DNA from: Peptococcaceae bacterium
Lineage (GTDB): Bacteria > Bacillota > Desulfitobacteriia > Desulfitobacteriales > Syntrophobotulaceae
Length of the DNA stretch: 52,256 nucleotides
NCBI GenBank assembly: GCA_009782825.1
Contig: WRII01000013.1
Span: 1-52,256, forward strand
Direction of reading: 5' to 3'
This document shows, one piece after another, positions 1-8,620 of the stretch. Positions within the stretch are counted from its first letter, which is position 1; each line of letters opens with the position of its first letter. The notes beneath the pieces were generated by a model that was not told the origin of the DNA, did not search any database, and saw nothing but the letters and a program-made list of their open reading frames with translations. A program made the position numbers and the translations under genes.

Positions 1-474
1 GAAATTGTAGCACCTATGGTACAACCAACACGCACAGAGGAAGATTTTGCGCAACACATTAATAATGTAATCAAGTTGAACATTGAGGACGGTCATATTT
101 TCATTTGTGATAATTTAAACACCCACAAATCCGAGGCCTTAGTGCGTCTTGTCGCAAAAATTGAAGGTATAGCAACATCAGAGTTGGGAAAAAAAGACAG
201 GAAGGGTATCTTGAAATCAATGGCTACAAGAGAACAATTCTTAAGTGATCCAACGCATAAAGTTCGATTTGTTTATACTCCTAAGCATTGTTCTTGGCTC
301 AATCAAATAGAGTGTTGGTTCGGAATAATAACCCGACGTTTGCTGAATAGGAGAGCCAGCTTTTCGTCTGTTGCGGACTTGGAGCAAAAAATCAGAGCGT
401 TTATTGATTATTACAATCAATATCTTATGAAGCCTTTTCAATGGAATTATAAGGGGAAAATCCTCAGGGTTTGA
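1..474 (+). CDS. IS630-type transposase, C-terminal part (partial)
   Basis: The frame is open from the first base, so the gene starts left of the window; the first Met is at 16. What remains looks like the catalytic half of an IS630/Tc1-type DDE transposase: ICDNLNTHKS carries the second Asp, and the PKHCSWLNQIE segment followed by CWFGIITRRL carries the final Glu, the usual IS630 signature. The first Asp would lie upstream. The protein ends in a short basic tail typical of the family. The enzyme would cut and join IS ends. No terminal inverted repeat could be recognised downstream, so whether the IS is intact cannot be judged here. Confidence 0.85.
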   Translation, partial: EIVAPMVQPTRTEEDFAQHINNVIKLNIEDGHIFICDNLNTHKSEALVRLVAKIEGIATSELGKKDRKGILKSMATREQFLSDPTHKVRFVYTPKHCSWLNQIECWFGIITRRLLNRRASFSSVADLEQKIRAFIDYYNQYLMKPFQWNYKGKILRV

Positions 475-598
475 CCAATGCATCTTCAGTGGTTGGTGTA
501 TTTACGTTGAGCAACACTAGTAGGGTTACAGGTTTTTTGATGTTTGGGAAAAGGGTCGGGGAAACTGCGAGAGAGGGCGGGGGATCAGCTGGTGTTTT

Positions 599-671
599 GA
601 CCATTTTGTTGGCGTCAACAAAATGGTCGTAATAATGGGGTCACGGTGCGCAAGCGCTGTGCCGTGACCCC
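599..671. repeat. Two consecutive perfect hairpins
   Basis: Two adjacent palindromes lie between the transposase and the first antitoxin. At 599-628 a 13-bp stem (gaccattttgttg) closes over a 4-nt loop. At 637-671 a 10-bp stem (ggggtcacgg) closes over 15 nt. They lie just downstream of the antitoxin read on the minus strand and could end its transcript, but neither is followed by a clear T-run. They may instead be REP-like debris of the IS. Confidence 0.6.
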
Positions 672-695
672 TGACGAGTCTATGCGAGAGGACAC

Positions 696-1001
696 TCACT
701 CTGCTTTAGTATCCGGCACGATCGCCAATGTGTATCCCAATGGCTTTAATATTTTGAAGATAGTGTCTAACTGCGGCGTAGCCTTCATACTTTCCAGTCT
801 GGCTATGGCTGGCTGCTTTAACCCTGTCATTTCTGATAATCTTTTCTGGCTAATTCCTTTTTGCTCTCGCGCCTCAATAAGCTTGCCCACAAAATCAATC
901 CTTAACTGGATTTCCTCTTTTTCAGCTTGGGTTAACAATTCTGGGTCATTCCATAGATCATCAAACGTCGTATATTCCATTCCATTTATTGTTTTGCTCA
1001 T
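696..1001 (-). CDS. XRE-family antitoxin, HigA-like
   Basis: A protein of 101 residues with a helix-turn-helix in its C-terminal half (KGISQKRLSEMTGLKQPAI, then ARLE) and the ending TLAIVP seen in HigA-type antitoxins of the HigB/Gp49 toxin family. The start is the ATG at 1001 because an AAAGGAG lies 8 nt upstream; a longer frame to 1019 has no ribosome site. Antitoxins of this family bind their toxin and repress the shared promoter. The toxin gene that should precede it survives only as a broken remnant (1027-1130), so this antitoxin now stands alone. It is clearly related to the next antitoxin at 1314-1604. Confidence 0.85.
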   Translation of the reverse strand: MSKTINGMEYTTFDDLWNDPELLTQAEKEEIQLRIDFVGKLIEAREQKGISQKRLSEMTGLKQPAIARLESMKATPQLDTIFKILKPLGYTLAIVPDTKAE

Positions 1002-1026
1002 AATTGATTCTCCTTTCAAAAAATGC

Positions 1027-1130
1027 TTATAGCCCGTTTCTTTCGATCCAATCCTTAAGATTACGCTGAGCTTGTTCTATTTTCCCTGGGTGGCGTTTTC
1101 TGTGTCTTCATACACTTTGAGTTCTCCTCC
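1027..1130 (-). pseudogene. Decayed HigB/RelE-type toxin remnant
   Basis: Just upstream of the antitoxin at 696-1001, the minus strand encodes pieces of a HigB-type toxin in different frames. One frame gives KIEQAQRNLKDWIERNGL and a stop at 1027. Another gives KTQKTPPR, the conserved segment that normally precedes it. A third gives ELKVYED, like the N-terminal strand of the family. The middle of the protein is missing and frameshifts separate the parts, so no toxin can be made. The call rests on family recognition from memory. Confidence 0.65.
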
Positions 1131-1219
1131 CTCTTTCTCTTATAGAATAACATATTCGTTATATGACTGTCAATAACATATTCGTTATATCATACTATTT
1201 AAATACGACCTTGCTCAAA

Positions 1220-1261
1220 CTCATAACCCAAAGGTCGTCGGTTCAAATCCGGCCCCTGCAA
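1220..1261 (+). tRNA. 3' half of a tRNA-Met (CAU), remnant
   Basis: The sequence contains an anticodon loop CTCATAA (anticodon CAT), a 3' anticodon strand CCCAA, a variable loop, a T arm with stem GTCGG/CCGGC around TTCAAAT, and the 3' acceptor strand CCCTGCA with an A as discriminator. The 5' half is absent: the bases before the anticodon loop do not pair with CCCAA and there is no D arm. This is not a working tRNA. A 3' tRNA half is what integrases leave at the far end of an integrated element, so it may be an attachment scar. Confidence 0.75.
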
Positions 1262-1313
1262 GACGGCGTCTGTCGTTCTTGCTATTTGTGAGTTAGGCGG
1301 AGCTTGGCTATTT

Positions 1314-1604
1314 TTATTCGTCTAACGGTACTACTGCAAGAGTCTTTCCCAATGGCGCTAATAATTTCAATACAGTATCAAGCTGTGGGCTAGTAACGCC
1401 GCTTTCCATACGGGCTATTACTGGCTGCTTAACCCCGCTTAATTCTTCAAGTTTTCGCTGTGATATTCCGCGCTCGTTCCGCGCCTTTGTGAGTTCTACC
1501 ATAATTTCAACCCTTAAGTTACTGGCGGCTATTTCCTCCGGCGTGAAAAGCTCATTTTCCACTTCACTCCATGAACGTCCTTTAGGGCTAATAATCTTAT
1601 TCAT
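1314..1604 (-). CDS. XRE-family antitoxin, HigA-like (second copy)
   Basis: A 96-residue protein with a helix-turn-helix (RGISQRKLEELSGVKQPVI) and the ending TLAVVP, parallel to the antitoxin at 696-1001. It should bind DNA and neutralise a HigB-type toxin. Its ATG overlaps the end of the toxin remnant, the normal toxin-first arrangement of this family. Only the C-terminal part of that toxin is left, so this too is an orphan antitoxin. Two related modules side by side suggest duplication or two separate acquisitions. Confidence 0.85.
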   Translation of the reverse strand: MNKIISPKGRSWSEVENELFTPEEIAASNLRVEIMVELTKARNERGISQRKLEELSGVKQPVIARMESGVTSPQLDTVLKLLAPLGKTLAVVPLDE

Positions 1605-1722
1605 TTTCCTCGCTCCTTTCCCTATAATCGGCCAAATTGCGTTTGGCTTTGTCTATTTCCTTCTGCAGTGTTTTCTGTGTCTTTTTTAAAAAATGGTGTA
1701 ATAGTATAAAACTCTTGTTGTT
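1597..1722 (-). pseudogene. C-terminal remnant of a HigB/Gp49-type toxin
   Basis: The minus strand encodes about 41 residues beginning NNKSFILLHHFLKKTQKT and continuing into KEIDKAKRNLADY before a stop that overlaps the antitoxin ATG at 1604 by 8 nt. This matches the last third of HigB/Gp49 toxins (a hydrophobic strand, then F-x-KKTQKTP, then a basic helix). Upstream the frame meets a stop and nothing toxin-like is visible, so the 5' two thirds are deleted. Confidence 0.7.
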
Positions 1723-1782
1723 TTACTGGCTAGCTCTTTTTCAGAGCTCAGTAAGTCCCATGGTATAGATAGCGTCCTGCCC

Positions 1783-2343
1783 TCACATGGGTTTCAGATT
1801 GTCATTGAGCCGTTCAATCATCCACGATAGGCGTTTCCCGCGCCCCGTTTCTGTTTTTGCATTGTAATACGCTTGCGTGTAAGTCTTTTTTACAGATGGC
1901 GGCATTGCGATGAAATTCGTATAAGCGGGTTCATGCGATTTTAACAAGTCCAATAAAGCCACTATGTGTTCATCGGTAATTGCTGGAGCTTTTGGCGCAT
2001 CCCATTGACCGTTTTTCTTGGCTTCCTCTATCTTCGCTCTTCCGTAATCGGTCATCAGCCCTTGTTGTTCAAGCATTTCAACCAATTTCTTGTTCTTCTC
2101 CGACCATTTGCTGCCTCTCCGCCGCAGAGAGAAATATTTTATATAGGATTTATCATCAATACTCTTCATCTGACCGTCAATCCAACCAAAGCAAAGGGCT
2201 TCTTCAAGAGCCTCGTTTGCTTTTACAGTTACAGGTCCGCCCGGTTTGCCAAATAACACCCATACGCCGCCGCTTGACATGCAATTGTCATTTAACCAGC
2301 GCCTAAATTCATTCCGCGAAGCAAATTGTAAATGTTCAGCCAC
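1783..2343 (-). CDS. YdeI/OmpD-associated family protein
   Basis: A 186-residue soluble protein that fits the YdeI/OmdA family in full: an N-terminal region with RRWLNDN and VWVLFGK, the ALCFGWIDGQ motif, KYFSLRRRGSKWSEKNKK, and a C-terminal helical part with a Tyr/Lys-rich YTQAYYNAKTETGRGKR. The start is a GTG at 2343 with GGGAGG 6 nt upstream. The biochemical role is not established; in enterobacteria relatives are linked to peptide and bacteriocin tolerance. It stands alone, between the orphan antitoxins and a divergent intergenic gap. Confidence 0.85.
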   Translation of the reverse strand: MAEHLQFASRNEFRRWLNDNCMSSGGVWVLFGKPGGPVTVKANEALEEALCFGWIDGQMKSIDDKSYIKYFSLRRRGSKWSEKNKKLVEMLEQQGLMTDYGRAKIEEAKKNGQWDAPKAPAITDEHIVALLDLLKSHEPAYTNFIAMPPSVKKTYTQAYYNAKTETGRGKRLSWMIERLNDNLKPM

Positions 2344-2650
2344 TGTTTTCCTCCCGTTATCAACATCAATGGTTCACATTCTTGCCTAAAGATACAATAC
2401 AAATAAATATTGAACTATCCGACTTTATTATACTCTCATTTTTCTTTTAAAAAAAATTTCTTCTTAATTGAGATTTTTCTTTGACATCTTCACTCACAGC
2501 GTTATAATATAGTTAAGTCAATAAGAAATTTCTATTTTAGATTCCGAGACCGATGAATCCATTCCACTTTAATCAACAAGTCACTGCAATTATGAAGTCA
2601 ACAGTAACCTTGCCTTATACGAGCTCATAGAAATTGGAGGGAAATCAGTT
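2344..2650. promoter_or_regulatory. Intergenic gap with a sigma-A promoter (2481-2508, + strand)
   Basis: No gene is visible in these 307 bases. A vegetative promoter is clear: TTGACA at 2481-2486 and TATAAT at 2503-2508, with a 16-bp spacer. The leader to the ATG at 2651 is about 135 nt, and GGAGG lies just upstream of the start. The gap is AT-rich around the promoter. It most likely drives 2651-5230 and possibly the hydrolase after it. Confidence 0.75.
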
Positions 2651-5230
2651 ATGAAAGTCTCTAAAAGGTTAAAAAAAGGGTTAGGGGTAATGGCGTCCCT
2701 GGTTTTACTCATCGCAACAAGCCTATATGCAGCTATGGCGGTTCATGCGGAGGAATCCACTCCGATTGCCGCCGGCCCCGGTACCCAGACAATCGGCGCC
2801 ACATCGTATGCGATCCCAGAAAAAGCACTCTACGTTGATCCCGTTAAGGGCAGCAATGCCAACGCCGGAACACTAACAGCTCCCTTCCAAACCATTCAGA
2901 AAGCAGTAGATCATGCAGCCGCAGGTCAGACAATTATTTTAAGAGGCGGAACCTATCATCAAATCGGCATTGCCATAACAAAATCAAACCTGACCCTCCA
3001 ATCTTATCCCGGTGAAGCTGTCTGGCTTGACGGCTCCACAGTTGTCACCGGATGGGTGCAAGAAGGAACAAGATGGGTACGCTCCGGATGGACCGCCAAG
3101 TTTTGCAGTGATCCCACAGACACATGGGGAGCCAAAGACAGCGATTTACCTTGCTGGAGGTTTGTCAAAACTGAGCCCGCCTTTCAGATGGCCCCTCACC
3201 CTGATCAGGTATGGATTAACAATGTCCGCCAAGATCAGGTAAAAACACTTGCGGAGGTGTCCGCCGGAAAATTTTATGTTGACTATACCAGCAATAAGCT
3301 TTACATAGGCAGCAATCCTGCAGGAGCCGAGGTTCGTGCCAGTGACTTAGGAAGTCCTCTCGGGGCTCCTGTTGGCGGAGCCCCAAAAGGCGCAGCGATC
3401 ACTGTGGTTGCGCCTAATGTCACAATTCGCGGTATTGGTGTTAGGTGTTATGCCACATGTGTCCCTGACCAGGGTACAATTTACGCCAATGAAGGCGCAA
3501 AAGGGCTGCGTCTGGAAAATGTTGAGATTGCTCATAACGCCACAACCGGCTTGAGCCTGTTCGCCGTCAAAAACGCGACGCTCCAAAACGTCTCTTCACA
3601 TGACAACGGCCTTACCGGAATCGGGGCATGCTATTGCGATTCCTTGACACTTGATCAGGTTTCCGCAACAAGAAATAACGCCGAAAGTTTTAATGTTGCC
3701 CCTGTGGCCGCCGGTATAAAAATCCTCAGGTCACGGGATGTAACCGTTTCCAACAGCAAGATATCCGATAACAGAGCCATTGGCCTGTGGTTTGATGAAG
3801 ACTGCTACACTATGACAGTGCTATCCAATGAAATATCCAACAACAAAATGACCGGTCACGAGGAGAATCACACGATACAGGATCCCGTAACCAAAAAAAC
3901 GTACACATGCATTAATGAAACCTCAGGACTTATGATTGAGATATCCGGTACAGCCATCGTAGCCAATAACCGGATCACCAATAACGGCACAAACGGGTTT
4001 CTTGTCCTAATGTCAGACAACATTCAAATTTACAACAACACCATTACCGGCGGCAAATATCCCCTGGAAGTCAAAAACGGATCAGGCCGGACCAGAACCT
4101 GGCAAGCCGGTTTGGACAAGTACTCCCCAGGGTATCCCAAATTATCATGGGTTGTTGATACTATCAAAATTTCAAATAACATCATAGGCAGCGCCGGCAG
4201 TACTCTCCTCCTTTTAAAAGATGACACCGGAAAACGAACAGGCGCCATGGGGGTGACCTTAAACGGAAATGTCTATTATCGACCTGACACCTCCTCACCC
4301 GGCACCCTGATAAGATGTCTGACACAAAACTACCCAACGCTTGCCGCTTTCAAAACAGCAGCCAAGCAAGACAGTCAATCACTTGAACTTACAGGAGCGG
4401 CGCCCTTAACCACCGGCAACTTTGCCACATCAGACCTTCAAAAGAAAGCAGACACAATTGCACAGCCCCTTCCCGCCGATATCGCGGCAGCTTTGAAAGT
4501 GGATAAAAATGAAAAGATACTCGGCCCTATCCCCACCGGCACTCAGTCAAACCCACCCGAGGAGAACCCGGACGGAAAACCGGGCGCCAAGCCGAGCGGA
4601 AATCTCGACCGAGTTGAATCGGACAAACTATCAGGATGGGCGTGGAATCCGGCAAATCCATCCTCTGCACTGACCGTAAAGTTTCGTGTTTTTGACAGCC
4701 ACAACAAAGACGTTACAGTTTCACCTATAACCACAACAGCAGATATGTATCGAGCCGATGTTAAAAACGCCGGATATGGCACTGGAAATTATGGCTTTCA
4801 GCAAAGTATGAATTGGCTAAAATACGCACCCGGTCAATACAAGGTGGTCGCCTACGCCGTGACCGGATCAACCGAACATGAATTGCCCAATCCAAGAACC
4901 TTTACTGTACAACCCATCAGGGGCAATTTAGACCAAGTTACTCAAACCTATATTTCAGCATGGGCGTGGAAGCCAGACTCCCCCAACTCCGCGTTGTCCA
5001 TAAAATTCAATGTATATAACAGCAGCAATACACTCATTCACAGCGTCTCCGTATCGGCCAATCAACACAGAGCAGATGTGAAAAAAGCCGGATTTGGCAC
5101 TGGGAATTATGGCTGCACCTATACGATGGACTGGTCAAAATACCCCGCCGGAACGTATCGTGTAGAAGCCTATGCGGTCGATGGCTCCAGTGCTTCTCCA
5201 AAATTAGGTGAAAAAACTTACAAGAAATAG
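2651..5230 (+). CDS. Secreted right-handed beta-helix protein with two C-terminal repeats
   Basis: An 859-residue exported protein. Residues 1-33 form a Sec signal peptide (basic start, hydrophobic core, AMAVHA cleavage region). From about residue 55 the pattern VDPVKGSNANAGT..PFQTIQKAVDHA, then repeated short N-rich strands (ISNN, VSNSKISDN, IYNNTIT), is typical of DUF1565/pectin-lyase-like beta-helices that bind or cut acidic polysaccharide. A Pro/Gly linker near 640 leads to two copies of an about 90-residue module (near 655-745 and 757-850), each with a GWAWNP/AWAWKP start and the shared YRADVK/HRADVK and GTGNYG segments. No LPXTG is present. It precedes a secreted hydrolase by 75 bp and is probably co-transcribed with it. 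The substrate is unknown. Confidence 0.75.
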   Translation: MKVSKRLKKGLGVMASLVLLIATSLYAAMAVHAEESTPIAAGPGTQTIGATSYAIPEKALYVDPVKGSNANAGTLTAPFQTIQKAVDHAAAGQTIILRGGTYHQIGIAITKSNLTLQSYPGEAVWLDGSTVVTGWVQEGTRWVRSGWTAKFCSDPTDTWGAKDSDLPCWRFVKTEPAFQMAPHPDQVWINNVRQDQVKTLAEVSAGKFYVDYTSNKLYIGSNPAGAEVRASDLGSPLGAPVGGAPKGAAITVVAPNVTIRGIGVRCYATCVPDQGTIYANEGAKGLRLENVEIAHNATTGLSLFAVKNATLQNVSSHDNGLTGIGACYCDSLTLDQVSATRNNAESFNVAPVAAGIKILRSRDVTVSNSKISDNRAIGLWFDEDCYTMTVLSNEISNNKMTGHEENHTIQDPVTKKTYTCINETSGLMIEISGTAIVANNRITNNGTNGFLVLMSDNIQIYNNTITGGKYPLEVKNGSGRTRTWQAGLDKYSPGYPKLSWVVDTIKISNNIIGSAGSTLLLLKDDTGKRTGAMGVTLNGNVYYRPDTSSPGTLIRCLTQNYPTLAAFKTAAKQDSQSLELTGAAPLTTGNFATSDLQKKADTIAQPLPADIAAALKVDKNEKILGPIPTGTQSNPPEENPDGKPGAKPSGNLDRVESDKLSGWAWNPANPSSALTVKFRVFDSHNKDVTVSPITTTADMYRADVKNAGYGTGNYGFQQSMNWLKYAPGQYKVVAYAVTGSTEHELPNPRTFTVQPIRGNLDQVTQTYISAWAWKPDSPNSALSIKFNVYNSSNTLIHSVSVSANQHRADVKKAGFGTGNYGCTYTMDWSKYPAGTYRVEAYAVDGSSASPKLGEKTYKK

Positions 5231-5305
5231 CCGCTCTCTCTCCATGGCATTTAATACTTTTTGTGTGCAGCTTCACAAAATATAATTTAAAGGAGATGTA
5301 GAAAA

Positions 5306-6988
5306 ATGAATTCCGGTATGGCAAGGCCCCTTTTAAGAAAGACCAGCATATTCTTATTAACAGCAATCCTGCTGGCTGCAAGTATCCCCGGCACTCTTTT
5401 CGGCGCCAGTGAGAATCAAGGGACTACCCCCCTGCTGTCAGACAGTTTTAACACCTATCCTTCAGGATCGGCGCCCTCCGGTTGGACCATCAACAAATCC
5501 GGCGGCCCCGTTACAATCGAGTCAGTTCCCGCTGCTAATGATAAGAGTTTGAAGCTTACAAAATCCGACACAAACACAGGTTTTTCCGCGGCGCACAAAA
5601 AACTCAGCGCACCACAGTCATCCGGTGTTATCACTTACGACACTTGGATCATGACACCTGACGTCCAAAGCGCAAAATTCCTGATGTTGTGGGATCACAC
5701 CCAAACCAAAATTCCGTTCAAAATAACTTTGCAGAACGATAAGATCATGATCAACGACACGACCCTCATCCAAACCTTTACCGCCAACAAGTGGATCCAT
5801 ATAATTGCGAAGCTGAATATGGATACCAAAAAAGTCGATCTCACCATCAATGATATCCAAAAAGGAACCCATAAGTTTTACGATACCGGCGCAACCAACA
5901 TCGGTGAAGTCTTGTTCAGCATTCATCCCGGTTTTAAGGGAACCCTGTATGTCAAAAACATGAATGTCACAAAACCCAACGATACCAAAGATCCTATCCA
6001 AGATCCTGTTATTGATATCAAAGACCCCAAAGCAACCCCCACTTTCTTTGGTGTGGTCCCCACAGAAAGCTTCAGAATTGCCGACGATGAATGGGCCAGA
6101 TATAAGGAATTGGGGATACAGGCCCTGCGCATACACCTAATAAATGGTAAAAAATGGGAAGATTACGCTAGCGTTGTTAAAAAAGCGAAGGACAATGGGA
6201 TCGAAGTCATGATGCTTGTCAGTTATGGGTCCTACAAGAGCACTTGGGAATGGGGAACCGCCAATTGGGGAGGACGGGTCATGACGTATAAGTATGATGA
6301 CATAAAAAAACTCATTGGCGTTCTCGATGAAGCCGTACCTTATTTTTCCAAGTTGGGGGTGACCACATGGGAAATCTGGAATGAAGAAAACGGCACATGG
6401 TACATTGCCGCCAATGACTATGCGAAACTGCTCACAGAGATTTACGAGAAATGCAAATATGGCAGCACGCCTTGGGATCCAAAAGCAACAATTGTATTTG
6501 GCGGGATAGACGCCGTTAATGTAGGAGATAAAAATGGCATCAATTTTGGCGCCAAGCAGTATGTTGAACTTTTCTATAAATCAGCCGAGTATAAGGCGTT
6601 TAAAACGAAATACGGCCGTTCGCCCTTTGATGCTTTTGGTGTCCATCCGTATAACACTGTTGCCGTAGACCAGAACTGCAAACTCAAATATAACTATTTT
6701 CAATCTGCAGTCAAGGGTGTCGCCTTGGATGTCATGGCCGCCAACGGAGACAGCAAAATCCCGGTTTGGATCACTGAGCTTGGCTCTGAACAGAAGAATG
6801 ACAACATGCAGGCAGCAGAGCTTCGCGCCTACATGGAAACAGCCTATGCTATGCCGGAAGTCCAGCGGTTCCACTATTTTCAATATGTGTACCCTGGTGA
6901 AAATTGGGGCCTTGTCAATTGGAACCGGACTCCCCGAAAATCCCTTTTTGAATACCGTGACGTGATCAAAGAATTGAGTTCTAAATAA
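5306..6988 (+). CDS. Secreted glycoside hydrolase, clan GH-A (GH39/GH5-like)
   Basis: A 560-residue protein with a signal peptide (about 1-30), an N-terminal beta-sandwich (about 40-225, like concanavalin/LamG folds), a short Asp/Pro linker and a TIM barrel from about 245. The barrel has WEIWNEEN, whose Asn-Glu pair marks the clan GH-A acid/base, and WITELGS, whose Glu should be the nucleophile. The family level cannot be fixed by eye; GH39 or GH5 relatives fit best. It follows the beta-helix protein with AAAGGAG before the ATG, so the two probably act on the same external polysaccharide. Confidence 0.75.
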   Translation: MNSGMARPLLRKTSIFLLTAILLAASIPGTLFGASENQGTTPLLSDSFNTYPSGSAPSGWTINKSGGPVTIESVPAANDKSLKLTKSDTNTGFSAAHKKLSAPQSSGVITYDTWIMTPDVQSAKFLMLWDHTQTKIPFKITLQNDKIMINDTTLIQTFTANKWIHIIAKLNMDTKKVDLTINDIQKGTHKFYDTGATNIGEVLFSIHPGFKGTLYVKNMNVTKPNDTKDPIQDPVIDIKDPKATPTFFGVVPTESFRIADDEWARYKELGIQALRIHLINGKKWEDYASVVKKAKDNGIEVMMLVSYGSYKSTWEWGTANWGGRVMTYKYDDIKKLIGVLDEAVPYFSKLGVTTWEIWNEENGTWYIAANDYAKLLTEIYEKCKYGSTPWDPKATIVFGGIDAVNVGDKNGINFGAKQYVELFYKSAEYKAFKTKYGRSPFDAFGVHPYNTVAVDQNCKLKYNYFQSAVKGVALDVMAANGDSKIPVWITELGSEQKNDNMQAAELRAYMETAYAMPEVQRFHYFQYVYPGENWGLVNWNRTPRKSLFEYRDVIKELSSK

Positions 6989-6992
6989 CCCC

Positions 6993-7013
6993 CAACATCA
7001 GTGGATGATGTTG
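6993..7013 (+). terminator. Hairpin after the hydrolase gene
   Basis: A perfect 8-bp stem (caacatca / tgatgttg) with a 5-nt loop lies 5 bases after the stop codon. The tail is ttcccccaaa rather than a T-run, so termination would be weak or factor-dependent. Confidence 0.45.
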
Positions 7014-7110
7014 TTCCCCCAAAAGCGCTCAGATGTGCCCAGATGTTACCAAACATATCACCCCTTTTTTCTCATAGAAATGTAATAGAATCCACCGGGA
7101 GGAAAGGGTC

Positions 7111-7779
7111 ATGAGAAAATATGTGGTTCTGATTTCTTTAGGGGTGATCCTCATCGTTGGGGCAGCGGTGCTGATTGGAATCAATGTTTTACGGGATCCC
7201 GACCCGAAGGCCTTAGTCTCTGAGGCCCTTCAGAAGCTTAACGCAGCTGAGTCTTTCCGTTTTTCCCTTGTCCAGCACGAAATCACGGGGATCCAGGAGA
7301 AAGTAACAGCCGACATCGACGGAGAAAAAAGCGGGCAGGATGCCAGTGTGAAAGGGAAGTTGGCAGGCAACGATGTGGAAATGATCTGTTTGGGAGACGA
7401 CTTTTTGAATCGGGATTTGGTCAATCAAAAATGGATCCGGTATCCTGGTATTGCTCACACGGTTATTCAACAACTCTTCCCGGTGGAATTTAATCCTTCG
7501 ACTTTACTTGAACTGGATGAGGCTGGCGAGGTGGTGTCCCACGACACAGAGGTGATAAATGAAAAAAAATGTTGGGTATACCACACGACGCCTCAGATCA
7601 GCCAAGACAGCCTCAATCGGGAGTGGACCCATTTTTCTGCGATGGTGTATGTTGATAAAAGGTCCCGGAATGTTGCCAGAATTGTTTTGACAGCGGATCA
7701 TCGGGTTATGGAGCGCAAACTGCGCCTGTGTTTTGATTTTACGTCTATTGGCGAGCAGATAAATATCCCGAGGCCGTGA
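7111..7779 (+). CDS. Membrane-anchored extracytoplasmic protein, LppX/LolA-like fold suspected
   Basis: A 222-residue protein with one N-terminal hydrophobic segment (about 5-27) and no lipobox Cys, so it is probably anchored by that helix with the rest outside. The body alternates short polar beta-strands (SFRFSLVQHE, VTADIDGEK, WVYHTT) in the manner of LppX/LprG/LolA-like half-barrels that bind lipids; this is a weak resemblance. GGGAGG precedes the ATG. Its stop codon sits inside the loop of the terminator that follows. No partner gene indicates a function. Confidence 0.55.
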   Translation: MRKYVVLISLGVILIVGAAVLIGINVLRDPDPKALVSEALQKLNAAESFRFSLVQHEITGIQEKVTADIDGEKSGQDASVKGKLAGNDVEMICLGDDFLNRDLVNQKWIRYPGIAHTVIQQLFPVEFNPSTLLELDEAGEVVSHDTEVINEKKCWVYHTTPQISQDSLNREWTHFSAMVYVDKRSRNVARIVLTADHRVMERKLRLCFDFTSIGEQINIPRP

Positions 7780-7796
7780 TTGGCCTCGGGATATTT
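7761..7796 (+). terminator. Rho-independent terminator overlapping the stop codon
   Basis: A perfect 15-bp stem (aaatatcccgaggcc and its complement) with the 6-nt loop gtgatt; the TGA stop of the preceding gene lies in the loop. The following bases are TGATTTTCTC, only moderately T-rich. It separates 7111-7779 from nagB. Confidence 0.75.
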
Positions 7797-7886
7797 GATT
7801 TTCTCGAGTAAATACCATATACTTAATTCTAGAAAAAATGAGAAGGGTAGAATCCTCTGTCTTTCACAGAAGGGAATGTTCATAAC

Positions 7887-8618
7887 ATGAAAGTACATGT
7901 ATACAAGGAAAAAGAAAAGATCGGAAAAGCTGTTGCTCTCTTATTTGCGGCAAAAATAATTGAAAAACCTGACTGCGTATTGGGAATGGCCACCGGCTCG
8001 ACTCCTTTGCCTGCCTACGAATCTTTGGTTGAACTTCACAATCAAGAGATTATTGATTTCAGCAGAGTGTGTACGTTTAACCTTGATGAATATGTGGGCA
8101 TCACCCGTGCACATGAACAAAGTTATTATAAGTTTATGTTTGACAATCTCTTTTCAAAGATCAACATTAAGGTTGATAATGTTGCTGTTCCAAATCCCGT
8201 ATCGGCCGATCTTAATAATGAGTGTATATCTTATGACGCGGCTATAGAGGCAGCAGGCGGAATCGACTTGCAGATACTTGGGATCGGCAACAACGGCCAT
8301 ATCGCTTTTAATGAACCCAGCGAAGTCTTCCCTTTTGGGACTCATATTGTTGACCTCACCGAGAGTACTATTGAAGCGAATAAGCGGTTTTTTGACAATA
8401 TTGACGATGTCCCGAAAAGGGCCATCACCATGGGTATCGGTTCGATTATGAAAGCAAGAGAGATTGTGATGATCGCCACGGGCAAGGCGAAAGCTGAAGC
8501 GGTCAAAGCTATGATAAGCGGCCAGGTTGACCCGCTGTGCCCAGCGTCTGTTTTGCAGCTTCATCCCGCAGTAACAGTGTTCCTCGATGAAGAAGCCTCT
8601 TCTCTGCTGGAGGATTGA
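7887..8618 (+). CDS. nagB: Glucosamine-6-phosphate deaminase
   Basis: A 243-residue full-length NagB: it converts glucosamine-6-phosphate to fructose-6-phosphate and ammonia in the cytoplasm, feeding cell-wall or chitin amino sugars into glycolysis. Visible signatures are MATGSTPLPAYE (phosphate loop), FNLDEYVG with the catalytic Asp, GIGNNGHIAFNEP with the conserved His and Glu, and the AITMGIGSIMKA segment. Usual length is 240-265. No nagA or uptake gene is nearby; the gene stands alone after a terminator, followed by three palindromic direct repeats. Confidence 0.95.
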   Translation: MKVHVYKEKEKIGKAVALLFAAKIIEKPDCVLGMATGSTPLPAYESLVELHNQEIIDFSRVCTFNLDEYVGITRAHEQSYYKFMFDNLFSKINIKVDNVAVPNPVSADLNNECISYDAAIEAAGGIDLQILGIGNNGHIAFNEPSEVFPFGTHIVDLTESTIEANKRFFDNIDDVPKRAITMGIGSIMKAREIVMIATGKAKAEAVKAMISGQVDPLCPASVLQLHPAVTVFLDEEASSLLED

Positions 8619-8620
8619 CA

